A program made the translations under genes and the position numbers. Under the pieces are notes generated by a model. It did not search any database, was not told the origin of the DNA, and worked only from the letters and a program-made list of their open reading frames with translations. Positions 52,071 through 63,112 of a stretch of 63,112 nucleotides of DNA are shown piece by piece (within the stretch, counting starts at the first letter, position 1; the number at the start of each line of letters is the position of its first letter). The stretch comes from an uncultured Actinomycetes bacterium (lineage in GTDB: Bacteria; Actinomycetota; Actinomycetes; Nanopelagicales; Nanopelagicaceae): assembly GCA_903852815.1 (NCBI GenBank), contig CAINRW010000024.1:1-63112 (forward strand). Direction: 5' to 3'.

Positions 52071-53409
52071 GTTCACACCTGAGGTTGAGGCCTTAGCTGC
52101 TGAAGTTTTGGCTTACAGTCTGGATCGTTTAAAAAACGATCCACCCCTTGATGGTCCAAGGACTGCTGAAGATTTATTTAGTGAAGTGGGAAATACCATT
52201 ACTGCGCGCGGACTTGGCGGTCATGATGCTTTAGAAGTTTTCACTTCTGTTCTAGCTAAAGCATGTATTTCGACAGACCATCCCCGAAATTTAGCTTTCA
52301 TTCCCTCAGCTCCAAGTGAGTACGCAAACCTTTTTGATTTAGTTGTTGGTGCAAGTGCTTTGTATGGCGGATCTTGGCAAGAAGGTGCAGGTGCGGTTTT
52401 TGCAGAAAATCAAGCACTTCGGTGGATTGCAGATCTAGCTGGACTTCCTGCAGAGGCGGGCGGAGTTTTTGTTCAAGGTGGAACAATTGGAAATCTTTCA
52501 GCGCTAGTAGTTGCACGCGCACAAGGGCGCAAAAATCATCCAGGTGCGACCAGGTGGGTGATTGCTTGCAGCGAGGAAGCGCATTCATCAATTGTGAGTG
52601 CAGCTAATGTTATGGATGTTGATGTTCTGAAAGTTCCAGTTGCTTCAAATGGAAAATTGATGGGGGATGCAGTTGCACATGCAATTGATCATTTGCATGA
52701 CACAACAACGCACAGAGTTTTTGCCGTAGTTGCAACGGCAGGCACCACTAATCTGGGAATCATCGATGACTTACAAGGTATTGGTACCGAGGCGCATAAA
52801 CGCAATATTTGGTTCCATGTTGATGGTGCTTATGGTTTAGCCGCCCTTTGTGCGCCATCGGTTCGCTCGCATTTTGATGGAGTGGAAACTGCGGATTCAT
52901 TAATAGTCGATCCACACAAATGGTTATTTGCTCCATATGATGCGTGTGCACTTATTTATCGCGAGCCAGAGTTAGCACGACAAGTGCATTCCCAACATGC
53001 ATCGTATTTAGATACTTTAAAAGATGGCGCATGGTCTCCATCAGATTATGCAATTCAATTGACTCGCAGAACGCGCGGCTTACCTTTTTGGTTTTCACTT
53101 GCTGCGCACGGTACTGATGCTTATACCGAAGCAATGGAGCACTCGCTCTTAGTTGCACGACAAGCTGCTGAATTAGTAAAGGCAGATCCGAATTTGGAAT
53201 TAATCTGCGAACCAGAACTTTCAATCGTTGCTTTTATCCGCAAAGGTTGGGATTCAAGCGATTATCAGAAGTGGTCTGAAAAATTATTGGCCGATCAAAT
53301 TGGTTTTATCCCACCAAGTTCACATCACGGTCAACCAATTCTGCGTTTTGCCATAGTTAATCCATGGACAAAAATTGCCGACATTGAAATGATTCTTGCC
53401 ACTTTGTAA
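52063..53409 (+). CDS. Group II PLP-dependent decarboxylase (aromatic amino acid/glutamate decarboxylase family)
   Basis: 448 aa. VFVQGGTIGNLSALVVAR, FHVDGAYGLAALC for the PLP Asp, and SLIVDPHKWLFAPYDACALIYRE with the Schiff-base Lys. Typical length for AADC-type enzymes; the substrate (aromatic L-amino acid, glutamate or another) cannot be told by eye. The start overlaps the preceding NAD(P)-binding gene by eight bases, indicating one operon. Confidence 0.9.
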   Translation: MHEFTPEVEALAAEVLAYSLDRLKNDPPLDGPRTAEDLFSEVGNTITARGLGGHDALEVFTSVLAKACISTDHPRNLAFIPSAPSEYANLFDLVVGASALYGGSWQEGAGAVFAENQALRWIADLAGLPAEAGGVFVQGGTIGNLSALVVARAQGRKNHPGATRWVIACSEEAHSSIVSAANVMDVDVLKVPVASNGKLMGDAVAHAIDHLHDTTTHRVFAVVATAGTTNLGIIDDLQGIGTEAHKRNIWFHVDGAYGLAALCAPSVRSHFDGVETADSLIVDPHKWLFAPYDACALIYREPELARQVHSQHASYLDTLKDGAWSPSDYAIQLTRRTRGLPFWFSLAAHGTDAYTEAMEHSLLVARQAAELVKADPNLELICEPELSIVAFIRKGWDSSDYQKWSEKLLADQIGFIPPSSHHGQPILRFAIVNPWTKIADIEMILATL

Positions 53410-53458
53410 TCGAGAGCAAATCCCACACTTTTCTTTGCCGTCAGATAGTCTTTTGCCT

Positions 53459-53722
53459 ATGTCTGCACAAGAAGAATCCGTGATGTCCACTAGCCTTAGC
53501 GACCTTGAACTTCGCATCCTGGATTTTGAAGGCAGTTGGTGGCGCTATGCAGGGGCCAAAGAGGCGGCAATTAAAGAGCTTTTCGATCTCTCTGCCGCCC
53601 GCTATTACCAACTTCTCAATGATTTGATTGACCGCGACGATGCCCTCGAGGCTTCGCCCATGCTGGTTAAGCGTCTTCGCCGCCTGCGTGAAGCCCGCAT
53701 GAACACCCGCATCGCCCGCTAA
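53459..53722 (+). CDS. DUF3263 helix-turn-helix protein
   Basis: 87 aa from ATG 53459; an internal ATG eight codons later is possible. [68 protein letters not shown] matches DUF3263, an actinobacterial small protein with a helix-turn-helix-like segment, often located upstream of groEL as here. Function unknown; likely DNA-binding. Confidence 0.9.
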   Translation: MSAQEESVMSTSLSDLELRILDFEGSWWRYAGAKEAAIKELFDLSAARYYQLLNDLIDRDDALEASPMLVKRLRRLREARMNTRIAR

Positions 53723-53734
53723 ACCCTTCTCGTT

Positions 53735-53763
53735 TTGCGTCCTTGGAATACCTCCCGTAGATT
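53735..53763 (+). promoter_or_regulatory. groEL promoter
   Basis: TTGCGT (53735) - N17 - TAGATT (53758-53763), a good housekeeping match placed just ahead of the CIRCE operator. Confidence 0.6.
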
Positions 53764-53768
53764 TGGCG

Positions 53769-53795
53769 TTAGCACTCTCGGGGTGCGAGTGATAA
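53769..53795 (+). promoter_or_regulatory. CIRCE operator (HrcA binding site)
   Basis: TTAGCACTC-N9-GAGTGATAA. Consensus is TTAGCACTC-N9-GAGTGCTAA, so there is a single mismatch. It overlaps the expected transcription start, so HrcA would repress groEL until heat or unfolded-protein stress. Confidence 0.92.
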
Positions 53796-53828
53796 AGCCC
53801 CCGCACATGAACGATTAAACGAAAGTGA

Positions 53829-55460
<1,632 letters not shown>

Positions 55461-55489
55461 GTTCGCTTATTTAACCAATAGTTACGCCT

Positions 55490-55530
55490 AACGCCGCTCT
55501 CGATTAACACGGGAGCGGCGTTCTGCTTTA
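55490..55530 (+). terminator. Terminator-like hairpin after groEL
   Basis: AACGCCGCTC/GAGCGGCGTT, a perfect 10-bp stem with a 13-nt loop, followed by CTGCTTTA. The T-run is weak, but its place 30 nt past the stop fits a terminator. Confidence 0.65.
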
Positions 55531-55534
55531 CCCT

Positions 55535-56278
55535 ATGCAGATGGCAAAGAAGATATTGGGAAAAAAATCGCCCAAAAACCAGACACCAACCGCATCTGCT
55601 AGCGGGTTTGATGCGAAAAATCTTGCCCACACTGCGATTTTGGATCATGCAGAAAAACGTGACCACGTCGGTTCATTTATTTCAGTTGAATATGATGATG
55701 ACAATCGCGTCGCAACTTATTTATTTGAAGCAAAACTTTCTGGATATAAAGGCTGGCGTTGGTGCGTCACAATCGCAAAAGTTGATGCCGATTCAATTCC
55801 TACTGTTTGTGATTTAGTTGCTCTTCCTGGCCCTGATGCATTGCTTGCACCAGATTGGATTCCGTATCGCGATCGTATTCAACCTGGCGATGTCGGTGTC
55901 GGTGACATCGTTCCAAGTTCACTCGAAGACACCCGCTTAGTTCCAGGACAAGCAGCGTTGCCGCAGGATGAAGATTTAGATACTGCGTTGGCAGTTGAAT
56001 TAGGTTTCGGTCGTGCACGTGTGATGTCTATTGAAGGTCGCGATCAAGCTGCAAAGCGTTGGTATGACGGCGACCGCGGCCCTAAATCCCCATTGGCCCA
56101 ATCTGCCCCCAAGCCTTGTCACTCATGTGGATTCTTTATTCCAATTGCTGGCTCATTACGCGCAACTTTTGGCGTATGCGCCAATGCAATCTCACCCGAG
56201 GATGCCCGTGTGGTCTCAGTTGATCATGGTTGTGGTGCTCACTCCGAAGCGACCTTCAATGAACCGGTGATAAACTAA
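55535..56278 (+). CDS. DUF3027 protein
   Basis: 247 aa (ATG 55535, with a second ATG two codons later). DUF3027 pattern: HVGSFISVEYDDDNRVATYLFEAKLSGYKGWRWCVTIAKV, ALLAPDWIPYRDRIQPGDVGVGDIVP, then a C-terminal CHSCGFFIPIAGSLRATFGVCANAISP … HGCGAHSE four-cysteine cluster likely binding zinc. Conserved in actinobacteria and commonly near cold-shock and MFS genes, as here. Function unknown. Confidence 0.9.
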   Translation: MQMAKKILGKKSPKNQTPTASASGFDAKNLAHTAILDHAEKRDHVGSFISVEYDDDNRVATYLFEAKLSGYKGWRWCVTIAKVDADSIPTVCDLVALPGPDALLAPDWIPYRDRIQPGDVGVGDIVPSSLEDTRLVPGQAALPQDEDLDTALAVELGFGRARVMSIEGRDQAAKRWYDGDRGPKSPLAQSAPKPCHSCGFFIPIAGSLRATFGVCANAISPEDARVVSVDHGCGAHSEATFNEPVIN

Positions 56279-56340
56279 CGACCTGCCCGCAAACCCCGCG
56301 GCTTGAACGAGTAATCAGAAATTAGCAAGGAGCCCTCCCC

Positions 56341-56724
56341 ATGCCTACAGGACGCGTTAAATGGTTCTCCCTAGAAAAAGGTTTTGGTTTCATTGCAAAT
56401 GATGAAGGTGAAGATGTTTATCTTGCTGCCTCTTCACTTCCAGAAGGTGTTGCAACAGTAAAGCCAGGAACAAAACTTGAATTTAGCATTGCCGATTCTC
56501 GTCGCGGACCTCAAGCTTTATCAGTGCACATTATTGATGCGCCACCATCATTGGCTGAAAACTCTCGTGTCAATGCCGATGATTTAGCGGCAATGATTGA
56601 AGACACAATTAAAATTTTAGATCGCGTTGGAAATGGTCTGCGCTCTGGACGTCATCCATCTGCAACTGAAGCAGAGCGATTAGGTCGCGTACTTCGCGGC
56701 ATTGCATCACAACTAGAAGCGTAA
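56341..56724 (+). CDS. Cold-shock-domain protein with C-terminal extension
   Basis: 127 aa, with SD AAGGAG upstream. Residues 1-65 form a CSD: TGRVKWFSLEKGFGFIANDEGEDVYLAASSL with the RNP1 KGFGFI; RNP2-like VYLAAS replaces VFVHFS. Residues about 75-127 are a helical extension (DDLAAMIEDTIKILDRVGNGL), absent from classic 67-aa CspA. Binds single-stranded RNA or DNA. Located between DUF3027 and the MFS gene, a typical actinobacterial grouping. Confidence 0.92.
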   Translation: MPTGRVKWFSLEKGFGFIANDEGEDVYLAASSLPEGVATVKPGTKLEFSIADSRRGPQALSVHIIDAPPSLAENSRVNADDLAAMIEDTIKILDRVGNGLRSGRHPSATEAERLGRVLRGIASQLEA

Positions 56725-56725
56725 A

Positions 56726-56914
56726 TTAAATTCCGCTGCGTTTATTGCGGCGAATTGAATAACGAATTCCAGTTAAGCCAAGAATCGCTCCAACGATGCA
56801 GGTCCAAATCACTTTGCCTTGCGCGCCTACCGCTAAGGCAATTACAAGGGCAACCATCCAGCAGATGACGCCAATTACTACTAGGGTTACAACCGAGCGA
56901 ATATTTGAAGCCAT
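56726..56914 (-). CDS. Small two-helix membrane protein (DUF2530-like)
   Basis: 62 aa. Two hydrophobic helices (SVVTLVVIGVICWMVALVIALAVG and WTCIVGAILGLTGIRYSI) and a basic tail RRNKRSGI. Size, the Trp positions and the neighbourhood match DUF2530. Divergent from the MFS gene, with starts 12 bases apart. Function unknown. Confidence 0.7.
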   Translation of the reverse strand: MASNIRSVVTLVVIGVICWMVALVIALAVGAQGKVIWTCIVGAILGLTGIRYSIRRNKRSGI

Positions 56915-56926
56915 GAGAGAAGCGTA

Positions 56927-58192
56927 ATGGGATTTAAGGTAAAAGAGGATGGTAATTGGCGTTCATTTCGTCACCGTAATTACCGCATACTTTTTCCTGC
57001 CAACACAATTTCAAATATTGGAAGCTGGGCACAACGTGTTGCACAAGATTGGTTAGTTTTAGAACTCACTCATAGCGGAACTTATTTAGGAATTGTTACG
57101 GCGATTCAATTTACGCCAGTGCTGTTTTTTTCACTTCACGGGGGCGCACTTGCCGATCGGTTCAATAAACGAAAATTATTGATGGGAACTAATGCTCTCG
57201 GTGCATTTTCCGCCCTTGCGCTTGGCGCATTAGTTATGTCCCACCATATTGCGCTCTGGCACGTATTTGTTCTAGCCGGCGTACTTGGAATCTCTTCAGC
57301 AATTGATGCACCAGTTCGCCAATCATTTGCTGCCGAAATAGTTGGCCATGATGATTTACCGAACGCAGTAAGTTTGAACTCAGCAAATTTCAATGCCGGA
57401 AGGCTTGTGGGTCCGGGTCTATCAGGTTTGCTCATCGCAGCTTTTGGAACTGGTCCATCCTTTATTGTGAACGGAGTTTCTTATTTATTTGCCATAGGTG
57501 CATTGATGCTGATGAATGAAAAAGAGTTTTTCCAGCATGAGCGCCCAAAGTCAATGACGAATGTGCGCGAAGGTTTGCGTTATGCAATGGCACGACCGGA
57601 TATATATGTTGTGATGTTGATGGTTTTCTTTCTTGGAACTTTCGGCCTAAATTTCCAAATATTCAATGCGCTAATGGCTACCAAAGAATTCGGTAAAGGT
57701 CCTGCTTCATATGGTTTGCTCGGAACTTTTGTTGCAATCGGCTCATTTACTGGTGCCATCGCATCGGCTCGTCTTGAGCGTTTCCGCAAAACTAGATTTG
57801 TAATTTTAGCTGGTGGTTTTTTTGCTTTTGCCTTAATTGTGCTTTCAATAATGCCCAACTACACAACATATGCAATTTTCTTGCCAATCTGTGGAGTAAC
57901 GGCACTAACAACAATGATTACAGCAAATTCAATCGTGCAAGTAAATAGCGATCCAGCCATCAGAGGGCGCGTCATGGGAATCTATTTGCTTATTTTTATG
58001 GGAGGCACACCAGTCGGATCACCGTTAATTGGCATTATGGCTGAAGTGGTGGGTATTCGTTGGACAATTGCTGGGTGTGGAGCGATTGCTTTAATTGCAA
58101 CGATAACAATTTGGTTTATCTATAAAGATCGCGTTGAAGTTCCAGTTGATATTTCAGTTGATACGATATTAAAAACTTCGAATAGCAATTAA
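56927..58192 (+). CDS. MFS transporter (MFS_3/EntS-like)
   Basis: 421 aa, about 12 membrane helices. Opening WRSFRHRNYRILFPANTISNIGSWAQRVAQDWLVL is typical of EntS/MFS_3 exporters; GGALADRFNKRKLLMG is motif A. Probably exports small molecules, such as a drug or metabolite; the substrate is unknown. The start is separated from the divergent DUF2530-like gene by 12 bases. Confidence 0.9.
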   Translation: MGFKVKEDGNWRSFRHRNYRILFPANTISNIGSWAQRVAQDWLVLELTHSGTYLGIVTAIQFTPVLFFSLHGGALADRFNKRKLLMGTNALGAFSALALGALVMSHHIALWHVFVLAGVLGISSAIDAPVRQSFAAEIVGHDDLPNAVSLNSANFNAGRLVGPGLSGLLIAAFGTGPSFIVNGVSYLFAIGALMLMNEKEFFQHERPKSMTNVREGLRYAMARPDIYVVMLMVFFLGTFGLNFQIFNALMATKEFGKGPASYGLLGTFVAIGSFTGAIASARLERFRKTRFVILAGGFFAFALIVLSIMPNYTTYAIFLPICGVTALTTMITANSIVQVNSDPAIRGRVMGIYLLIFMGGTPVGSPLIGIMAEVVGIRWTIAGCGAIALIATITIWFIYKDRVEVPVDISVDTILKTSNSN

Positions 58193-58249
58193 AACAAGAA
58201 GTCCAATAAGAACGACTAGAGTAACTATGCGCCGGGTTTTATAATTCAT
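58169..58249 (-). CDS. 26-aa membrane peptide downstream of MFS transporter
   Basis: Below the ORF-track limit. ATG 58249 to TAA 58169 encodes MNYKTRRIVTLVVLIGLLVLIAIRSF: basic start, one hydrophobic helix and a short tail. The ATG is three bases after the stop of the MFS gene on the same strand, so it is likely translationally coupled. Size and position recall the 'SGM_5486 family transporter-associated' peptides of Streptomyces; sequence relation is unproven. The last 24 nt overlap the other MFS gene in antisense. Confidence 0.6.
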   Translation of the reverse strand: MNYKTRRIVTLVVLIGLLVLIAIRSF

Positions 58250-58252
58250 CTC

Positions 58253-59407
58253 TCAGACTTTCACTGGCTGTGAGGGAGTTAATTTAATAATCAAAAATGC
58301 AATAATTATTAAAACTGGAACCATGATGTAAGCGCGGGAAATTCCAAAATTATCGCCAAGGAAACCTAAAAGAAATGGTGCGCCTGCGATTGCAATGCCA
58401 GCACCTAATGAAGAGCGGCCAACTGCAAGATCTGGACGGTCATCGCTAAAACCAACGAGCCTGATCGCAGAAAGTGCGAACTGCATTGAAATTCCAAGGC
58501 CAACCAACAGTAAGCAAATTAATGAAATTATCATTGTGTGCGAAAGCCAAAACATTGAAAATCCTATGAGTTGGAGCGTCACAAGTAGCAGCAATTGAGT
58601 ATCAAGTTTAAAATTCTTGAGCAACAAACCACCGTACCAGCGGCCAATTCCCATGCCAGTGCCTAAAGCAACGATGGCTACAGTTGAAATTGCTGCACTC
58701 GACCCGACGCGATCTTTCAGTAGTGCTGCCGACCAAAATGAGGTGGCAAACTCTGAAGAAATACATGCAACAAAACCAAACCAAGCCAGCCAAAATGTCG
58801 CTGACATCTTTCCACTTTGTGGACCACTTACATCAGGAACATGTTCCTCTTTACCCTTATCGCGTCCAATTAAAACTAGAACAAGGGCAACAGGAAGTGC
58901 GAGTAATAAACCTAAACGCCAAAAATCTCTAAATTGTGTTGCGATGGTTCCAATTACTGCAGTTCCCGTAACAAATCCAACCGAGGCGATTCCATTTGCT
59001 TGTGGGATTGCAACTTCCGCCGCTTTTCCATAGTGATGCGACATTGAAGTCAGCATTGTGTTAATCACTATTGATGTACCAAAACCAGTAATTAATGTGG
59101 CTGGAAGGGTCAAAGAGACTGGGGGAGAAATGACAAACAAAAGTAGACCGGTTGAGAATATTCCTAAACCAATCCACTGAGATTTTGCTCGTCCATACTT
59201 ATGCGCAAGATGAGGGTTTACATAACCTGCAGCAATTGAAGCGATTCCCATAACTGTTCCATGCAGACCTGCAATAGTTAAAGATGTTCCTTGATCTGCT
59301 CTTAATAGAGATTGTGCAGGACCAAATCCACCCAAATAGAAATTAACGATGGCGGTTTGGGTAGCCGTAATCCAAAAGAATCGATCTCGCTGAAATGATT
59401 TAGGCAT
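58253..59407 (-). CDS. MFS transporter (MFS_1)
   Basis: 384 aa, about 12 helices. Early ATQTAIVNFYLGGFGPAQSLLRADQGTSLTIAGLHGT, then HLAHKYGRAKSQWIG as motif A. A hydrophilic loop (GRDKGKEEHVPDVSGPQSGKM) divides the halves. Substrate unknown. Six bases after serC and coupled to the 26-aa peptide at its end. Confidence 0.88.
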   Translation of the reverse strand: MPKSFQRDRFFWITATQTAIVNFYLGGFGPAQSLLRADQGTSLTIAGLHGTVMGIASIAAGYVNPHLAHKYGRAKSQWIGLGIFSTGLLLFVISPPVSLTLPATLITGFGTSIVINTMLTSMSHHYGKAAEVAIPQANGIASVGFVTGTAVIGTIATQFRDFWRLGLLLALPVALVLVLIGRDKGKEEHVPDVSGPQSGKMSATFWLAWFGFVACISSEFATSFWSAALLKDRVGSSAAISTVAIVALGTGMGIGRWYGGLLLKNFKLDTQLLLLVTLQLIGFSMFWLSHTMIISLICLLLVGLGISMQFALSAIRLVGFSDDRPDLAVGRSSLGAGIAIAGAPFLLGFLGDNFGISRAYIMVPVLIIIAFLIIKLTPSQPVKV

Positions 59408-59413
59408 TATTTT

Positions 59414-61235
<1,822 letters not shown>

Positions 61236-61324
61236 GAGTGCATCCTCTTGGACCTGTGGTCGCGAACACCCCTTGGTTAGGGGCAGAATTAGCGGCGCAG
61301 AAACCACAATTAAGGGAGCTCAAC

Positions 61325-62440
61325 GTGTCAGATGATTTCAAGCCAGGCCTTGAAGGTGTAATTGCTTTTGAATCTGAAATTGCAGAGCCCGATAAAGAAG
61401 GTAGCGCGCTTCGCTACCGTGGTGTTGATATTGAAGATCTAGTTGGACGCGTTTCATTTGGAAATGTGTGGGGACTTCTTGTTGATGATCAATTCAATCC
61501 AGGTCTTCCAAATGCAGAAAAATTTCCATTACCTGTTCACTCTGGTGATGTGCGCGTAGATGTACAAGCTGCGATTTCAATGTTGGCACCAGCATGGGGA
61601 TTTAAACCACTTTTAGATATTGATGATGCAGAGGCGCGCAGCAATCTCGCGCGTGCATCTGTAATGGTGCTCTCTTATTTAGCCCAAGCAGCACGCGGAC
61701 AAATTGCACCATCTGTTCCAGAAACTGAAATTGATAAAGCACACACAGTTGTCGAGCGAATGATGATTCGTTGGCGCGGTGAGCCAGATCCTGCACATGT
61801 TCGCGCAATTGATGCTTACTTTGTTTCAGCTGCAGAGCATGGAATGAATGCTTCAACATTTACTGCGCGCGTAATTGCATCTACTGGTGCAGATGTTGCT
61901 GCAGCGCTTTCAGGTGCAATTGGTGCAATGTCAGGTCCGCTCCATGGCGGTGCACCTTCACGTGTATTGCACATGATTGAAGAAGTTGAAAAAACTGGCG
62001 ATGCAACTGCATACGTCAAGGGATTGTTAGATCGCAAAGAACGTTTGATGGGATTTGGTCACCGCGTTTACCGCGCAGAAGATCCACGCGCACGTACTCT
62101 GCGTCGCACTGCTAAGGAATTAAACGCACCGCGTTACGCAGTTGCTGAAGCCCTTGAGCAAGCAGCGCTACAAGAACTTCGCGAGCGCCAACCAGATCGT
62201 GTTCTTGAAACAAATGTTGAATTTTGGGCAGCAATCATTTTAGATTTTGCAGAAGTTCCTGCACATCTATTTACTTCTATGTTTACAGCTGCTCGCACTG
62301 CAGGTTGGTCTGCACATATCTTGGAGCAAAAGCGCACTGGTCGATTGATTCGCCCATCTGCTCGCTACATTGGCAAGGGTCCACGCAAACCTGAAGCCGT
62401 AGATGGCTGGGATGGCACTGTCGAACAGCTTCACAAGTAG
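61325..62440 (+). CDS. Citrate synthase
   Basis: 371 aa from GTG 61325, preceded by AAGGGAGCTCAAC; the listed 61238 start overlaps pdxH. Catalytic His regions SGPLHGGAPSRVLHMIEE and MGFGHRVYRAEDPRAR, and the Asp in TNVEFWAAIILDFAEVP. The opening LEGVIAFESEIAEPDKEGSALRYRGVDIEDL is typical of the actinobacterial citrate synthase 2 type. Condenses acetyl-CoA and oxaloacetate. Divergent from pdxH-serC. Confidence 0.94.
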   Translation: MSDDFKPGLEGVIAFESEIAEPDKEGSALRYRGVDIEDLVGRVSFGNVWGLLVDDQFNPGLPNAEKFPLPVHSGDVRVDVQAAISMLAPAWGFKPLLDIDDAEARSNLARASVMVLSYLAQAARGQIAPSVPETEIDKAHTVVERMMIRWRGEPDPAHVRAIDAYFVSAAEHGMNASTFTARVIASTGADVAAALSGAIGAMSGPLHGGAPSRVLHMIEEVEKTGDATAYVKGLLDRKERLMGFGHRVYRAEDPRARTLRRTAKELNAPRYAVAEALEQAALQELRERQPDRVLETNVEFWAAIILDFAEVPAHLFTSMFTAARTAGWSAHILEQKRTGRLIRPSARYIGKGPRKPEAVDGWDGTVEQLHK

Positions 62441-62491
62441 GCTCTGCAATAGCCCCTGTAAATGTAAGGCTTTATAACAATCAGATAAAAG

Positions 62492-62525
62492 AGCCTCCAA
62501 AGGGGGCTAGTTCAGCCTTTTAGAT
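62492..62525 (+). terminator. Possible terminator after citrate synthase
   Basis: AGCCTCC-AAA-GGGGGCT, seven pairs with one wobble, with a CCTTTTAGATTT tract 8-15 nt later. Suboptimal but suitably placed. Confidence 0.45.
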
Positions 62526-62540
62526 TTGATTACTCGCGCA

Positions 62541-62583
62541 TTCACGTGTGAAATAGCCTCAATAGCGCATGCCCTCGTATGCG
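62541..62583 (+). promoter_or_regulatory. Possible operators upstream of the sugar-binding protein gene
   Basis: Two inverted repeats: TTCAC-GT-GTGAA at 62541-62552 and CGCAT-N8-ATGCG at 62566-62583, the second 26 nt before the ATG. They may bind a LacI- or ROK-type sugar regulator; none is encoded in the window. Confidence 0.35.
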
Positions 62584-62608
62584 TGTTTTCCATCCATGGA
62601 GGATATAA

Positions 62609-63112
62609 ATGAATACAAAGCGTTTCGGATTTGCTGGCGTTTTCGCAGCATTCGCGCTTGCGGTTTCAACACTTGTAGCACCATCAGCAAGTGCGACTTC
62701 ACAGATCGTTGTGTGGGCAGATGAATCTCGCGGGCCAAACCTAACTAAAGTAATTGCAGCAAAAGGTGACTGGGTTCCTGGTTACACAATCAAGGTTGTA
62801 ACTTTCTCAAGCTTTGATGCTTTGAAGGCTGCATTTGATATTGCTACAGATGCATCTGGTCCAGACATCGTTGTTGGTGGAAATGACTGGGTTCCAACTG
62901 GAGCTAAGAGCGGAAAGCTTGCACCACTCGTACTTTCTGCATCAGTTAAGGCACGTTTCAATCCAACACAGTTCCTTGATTTAACATACAAGGGCAAGTT
63001 GTACGGCGTTCCTGTAGACATCAACAACGTTGCAATGATCTACAACACCAAGCTTGTTTCAAGTGCACCAGAAACTTTTGGTGACATGGTTAATTACTAC
63101 ACAGCTAACAAA
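62609..63112 (+). CDS. Sugar ABC transporter substrate-binding protein, 3'-partial
   Basis: Not in the track because it is cut by the window end; 168 codons are present, from ATG 62609 with SD GGAGGAT. The signal peptide ends near SASAT, without a lipobox Cys. The mature start SQIVVWADESRGPNL, then GPDIVVGGNDWVP and YKGKLYGVPVDINNVAMIYNTK, match the MalE/maltodextrin-type family 1 binding fold. Collects oligosaccharides for an ABC importer, whose permeases should follow downstream outside the window. Confidence 0.9.
   Translation, partial: MNTKRFGFAGVFAAFALAVSTLVAPSASATSQIVVWADESRGPNLTKVIAAKGDWVPGYTIKVVTFSSFDALKAAFDIATDASGPDIVVGGNDWVPTGAKSGKLAPLVLSASVKARFNPTQFLDLTYKGKLYGVPVDINNVAMIYNTKLVSSAPETFGDMVNYYTANK

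Overview
Organism. The window looks like the chromosome of a small-genome, modest-GC actinobacterium, most likely a freshwater acI/Nanopelagicales type ('Ca. Planktophila'-like). This placement is inference from gene content and compactness. The actinobacterial signature genes are MshA and a MshD-like protein (mycothiol), a GlnR-type orphan regulator next to mshD, CarD, DUF3263, DUF3027, DUF4395, a MutT1-type Nudix/phosphatase fusion beside ppk, and a groEL with a CIRCE operator. Genes are packed tightly: many ATGA-type overlaps, convergent genes overlapping at their 3' ends, and divergent starts 12-30 nt apart. No transposase, integrase, phage gene, CRISPR array, rRNA or replication origin was seen. 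No stretch above 300 bases lacks a gene, counting the tRNAs.

Layout. 1-9.1 kb: secreted and surface proteins (a 5'-truncated TIG-repeat protein, a DsbA-FKBP fusion, a SIMPL protein, an Exordium-like metalloprotein with four putative Ig repeats) interleaved with tRNA-Phe/Asp/Glu/Lys and a Sua5-type tRNA modification enzyme. 9.1-15.9 kb: the most unusual part, two tandem diverged copies of a roughly 3.39-kb cassette. Each copy holds a conserved leader, a predicted membrane-anchored ECF-like sigma factor with an extracytoplasmic C-terminal domain, a conserved intergenic palindrome and hairpin, a 562-aa secreted surface protein, and an identical UUCG-loop terminator. 15.97-21.6 kb: a flavin electron-transfer module (ferric-reductase-like membrane protein, flavinylated FMN-binding protein, ApbE) followed by an M11-like secreted metalloprotease overlapping apbE. 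21.6-27.5 kb: an aldo/keto reductase divergent from a five-gene operon (UPF0303, PfkB kinase, mutarotase, two aminotransferases). 27.6-36 kb: mycothiol and redox genes with mycobacterium-like neighbours (mshD-like/glnR, thiX, DUF4395, Fur, YgfZ, nitrobindin, asparaginase, mshA, YbjN, gpm, lipoprotein). 36-40.9 kb: carD-ispDF-cysS-rlmB and an SGNH hydrolase. 40.9-47.9 kb: beta-galactosidase and the polyphosphate set ppk-mutT1-ppx. 48-53.7 kb: tRNA-Thr, carbonic anhydrase, hydrolase, NDH-2, an NAD(P)-binding protein, a PLP decarboxylase and DUF3263. 53.8-62.4 kb: groEL, DUF3027, a cold-shock protein, two MFS transporters with tiny membrane peptides, serC, pdxH and citrate synthase. The window ends inside a sugar ABC transporter binding protein.

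How the genes work together. The cassettes suggest that each membrane-tethered sigma factor controls the surface protein gene immediately downstream. No anti-sigma gene is visible, and the two copies share regulatory sequences while the surface proteins differ in the middle. The flavin cluster is a coherent cell-surface electron-transfer unit. The 28-34 kb block joins mycothiol synthesis, thioredoxin-like reduction and haem/metal regulation. The ppk/mutT1/ppx block covers polyphosphate synthesis, nucleotide sanitation and polyphosphate hydrolysis.
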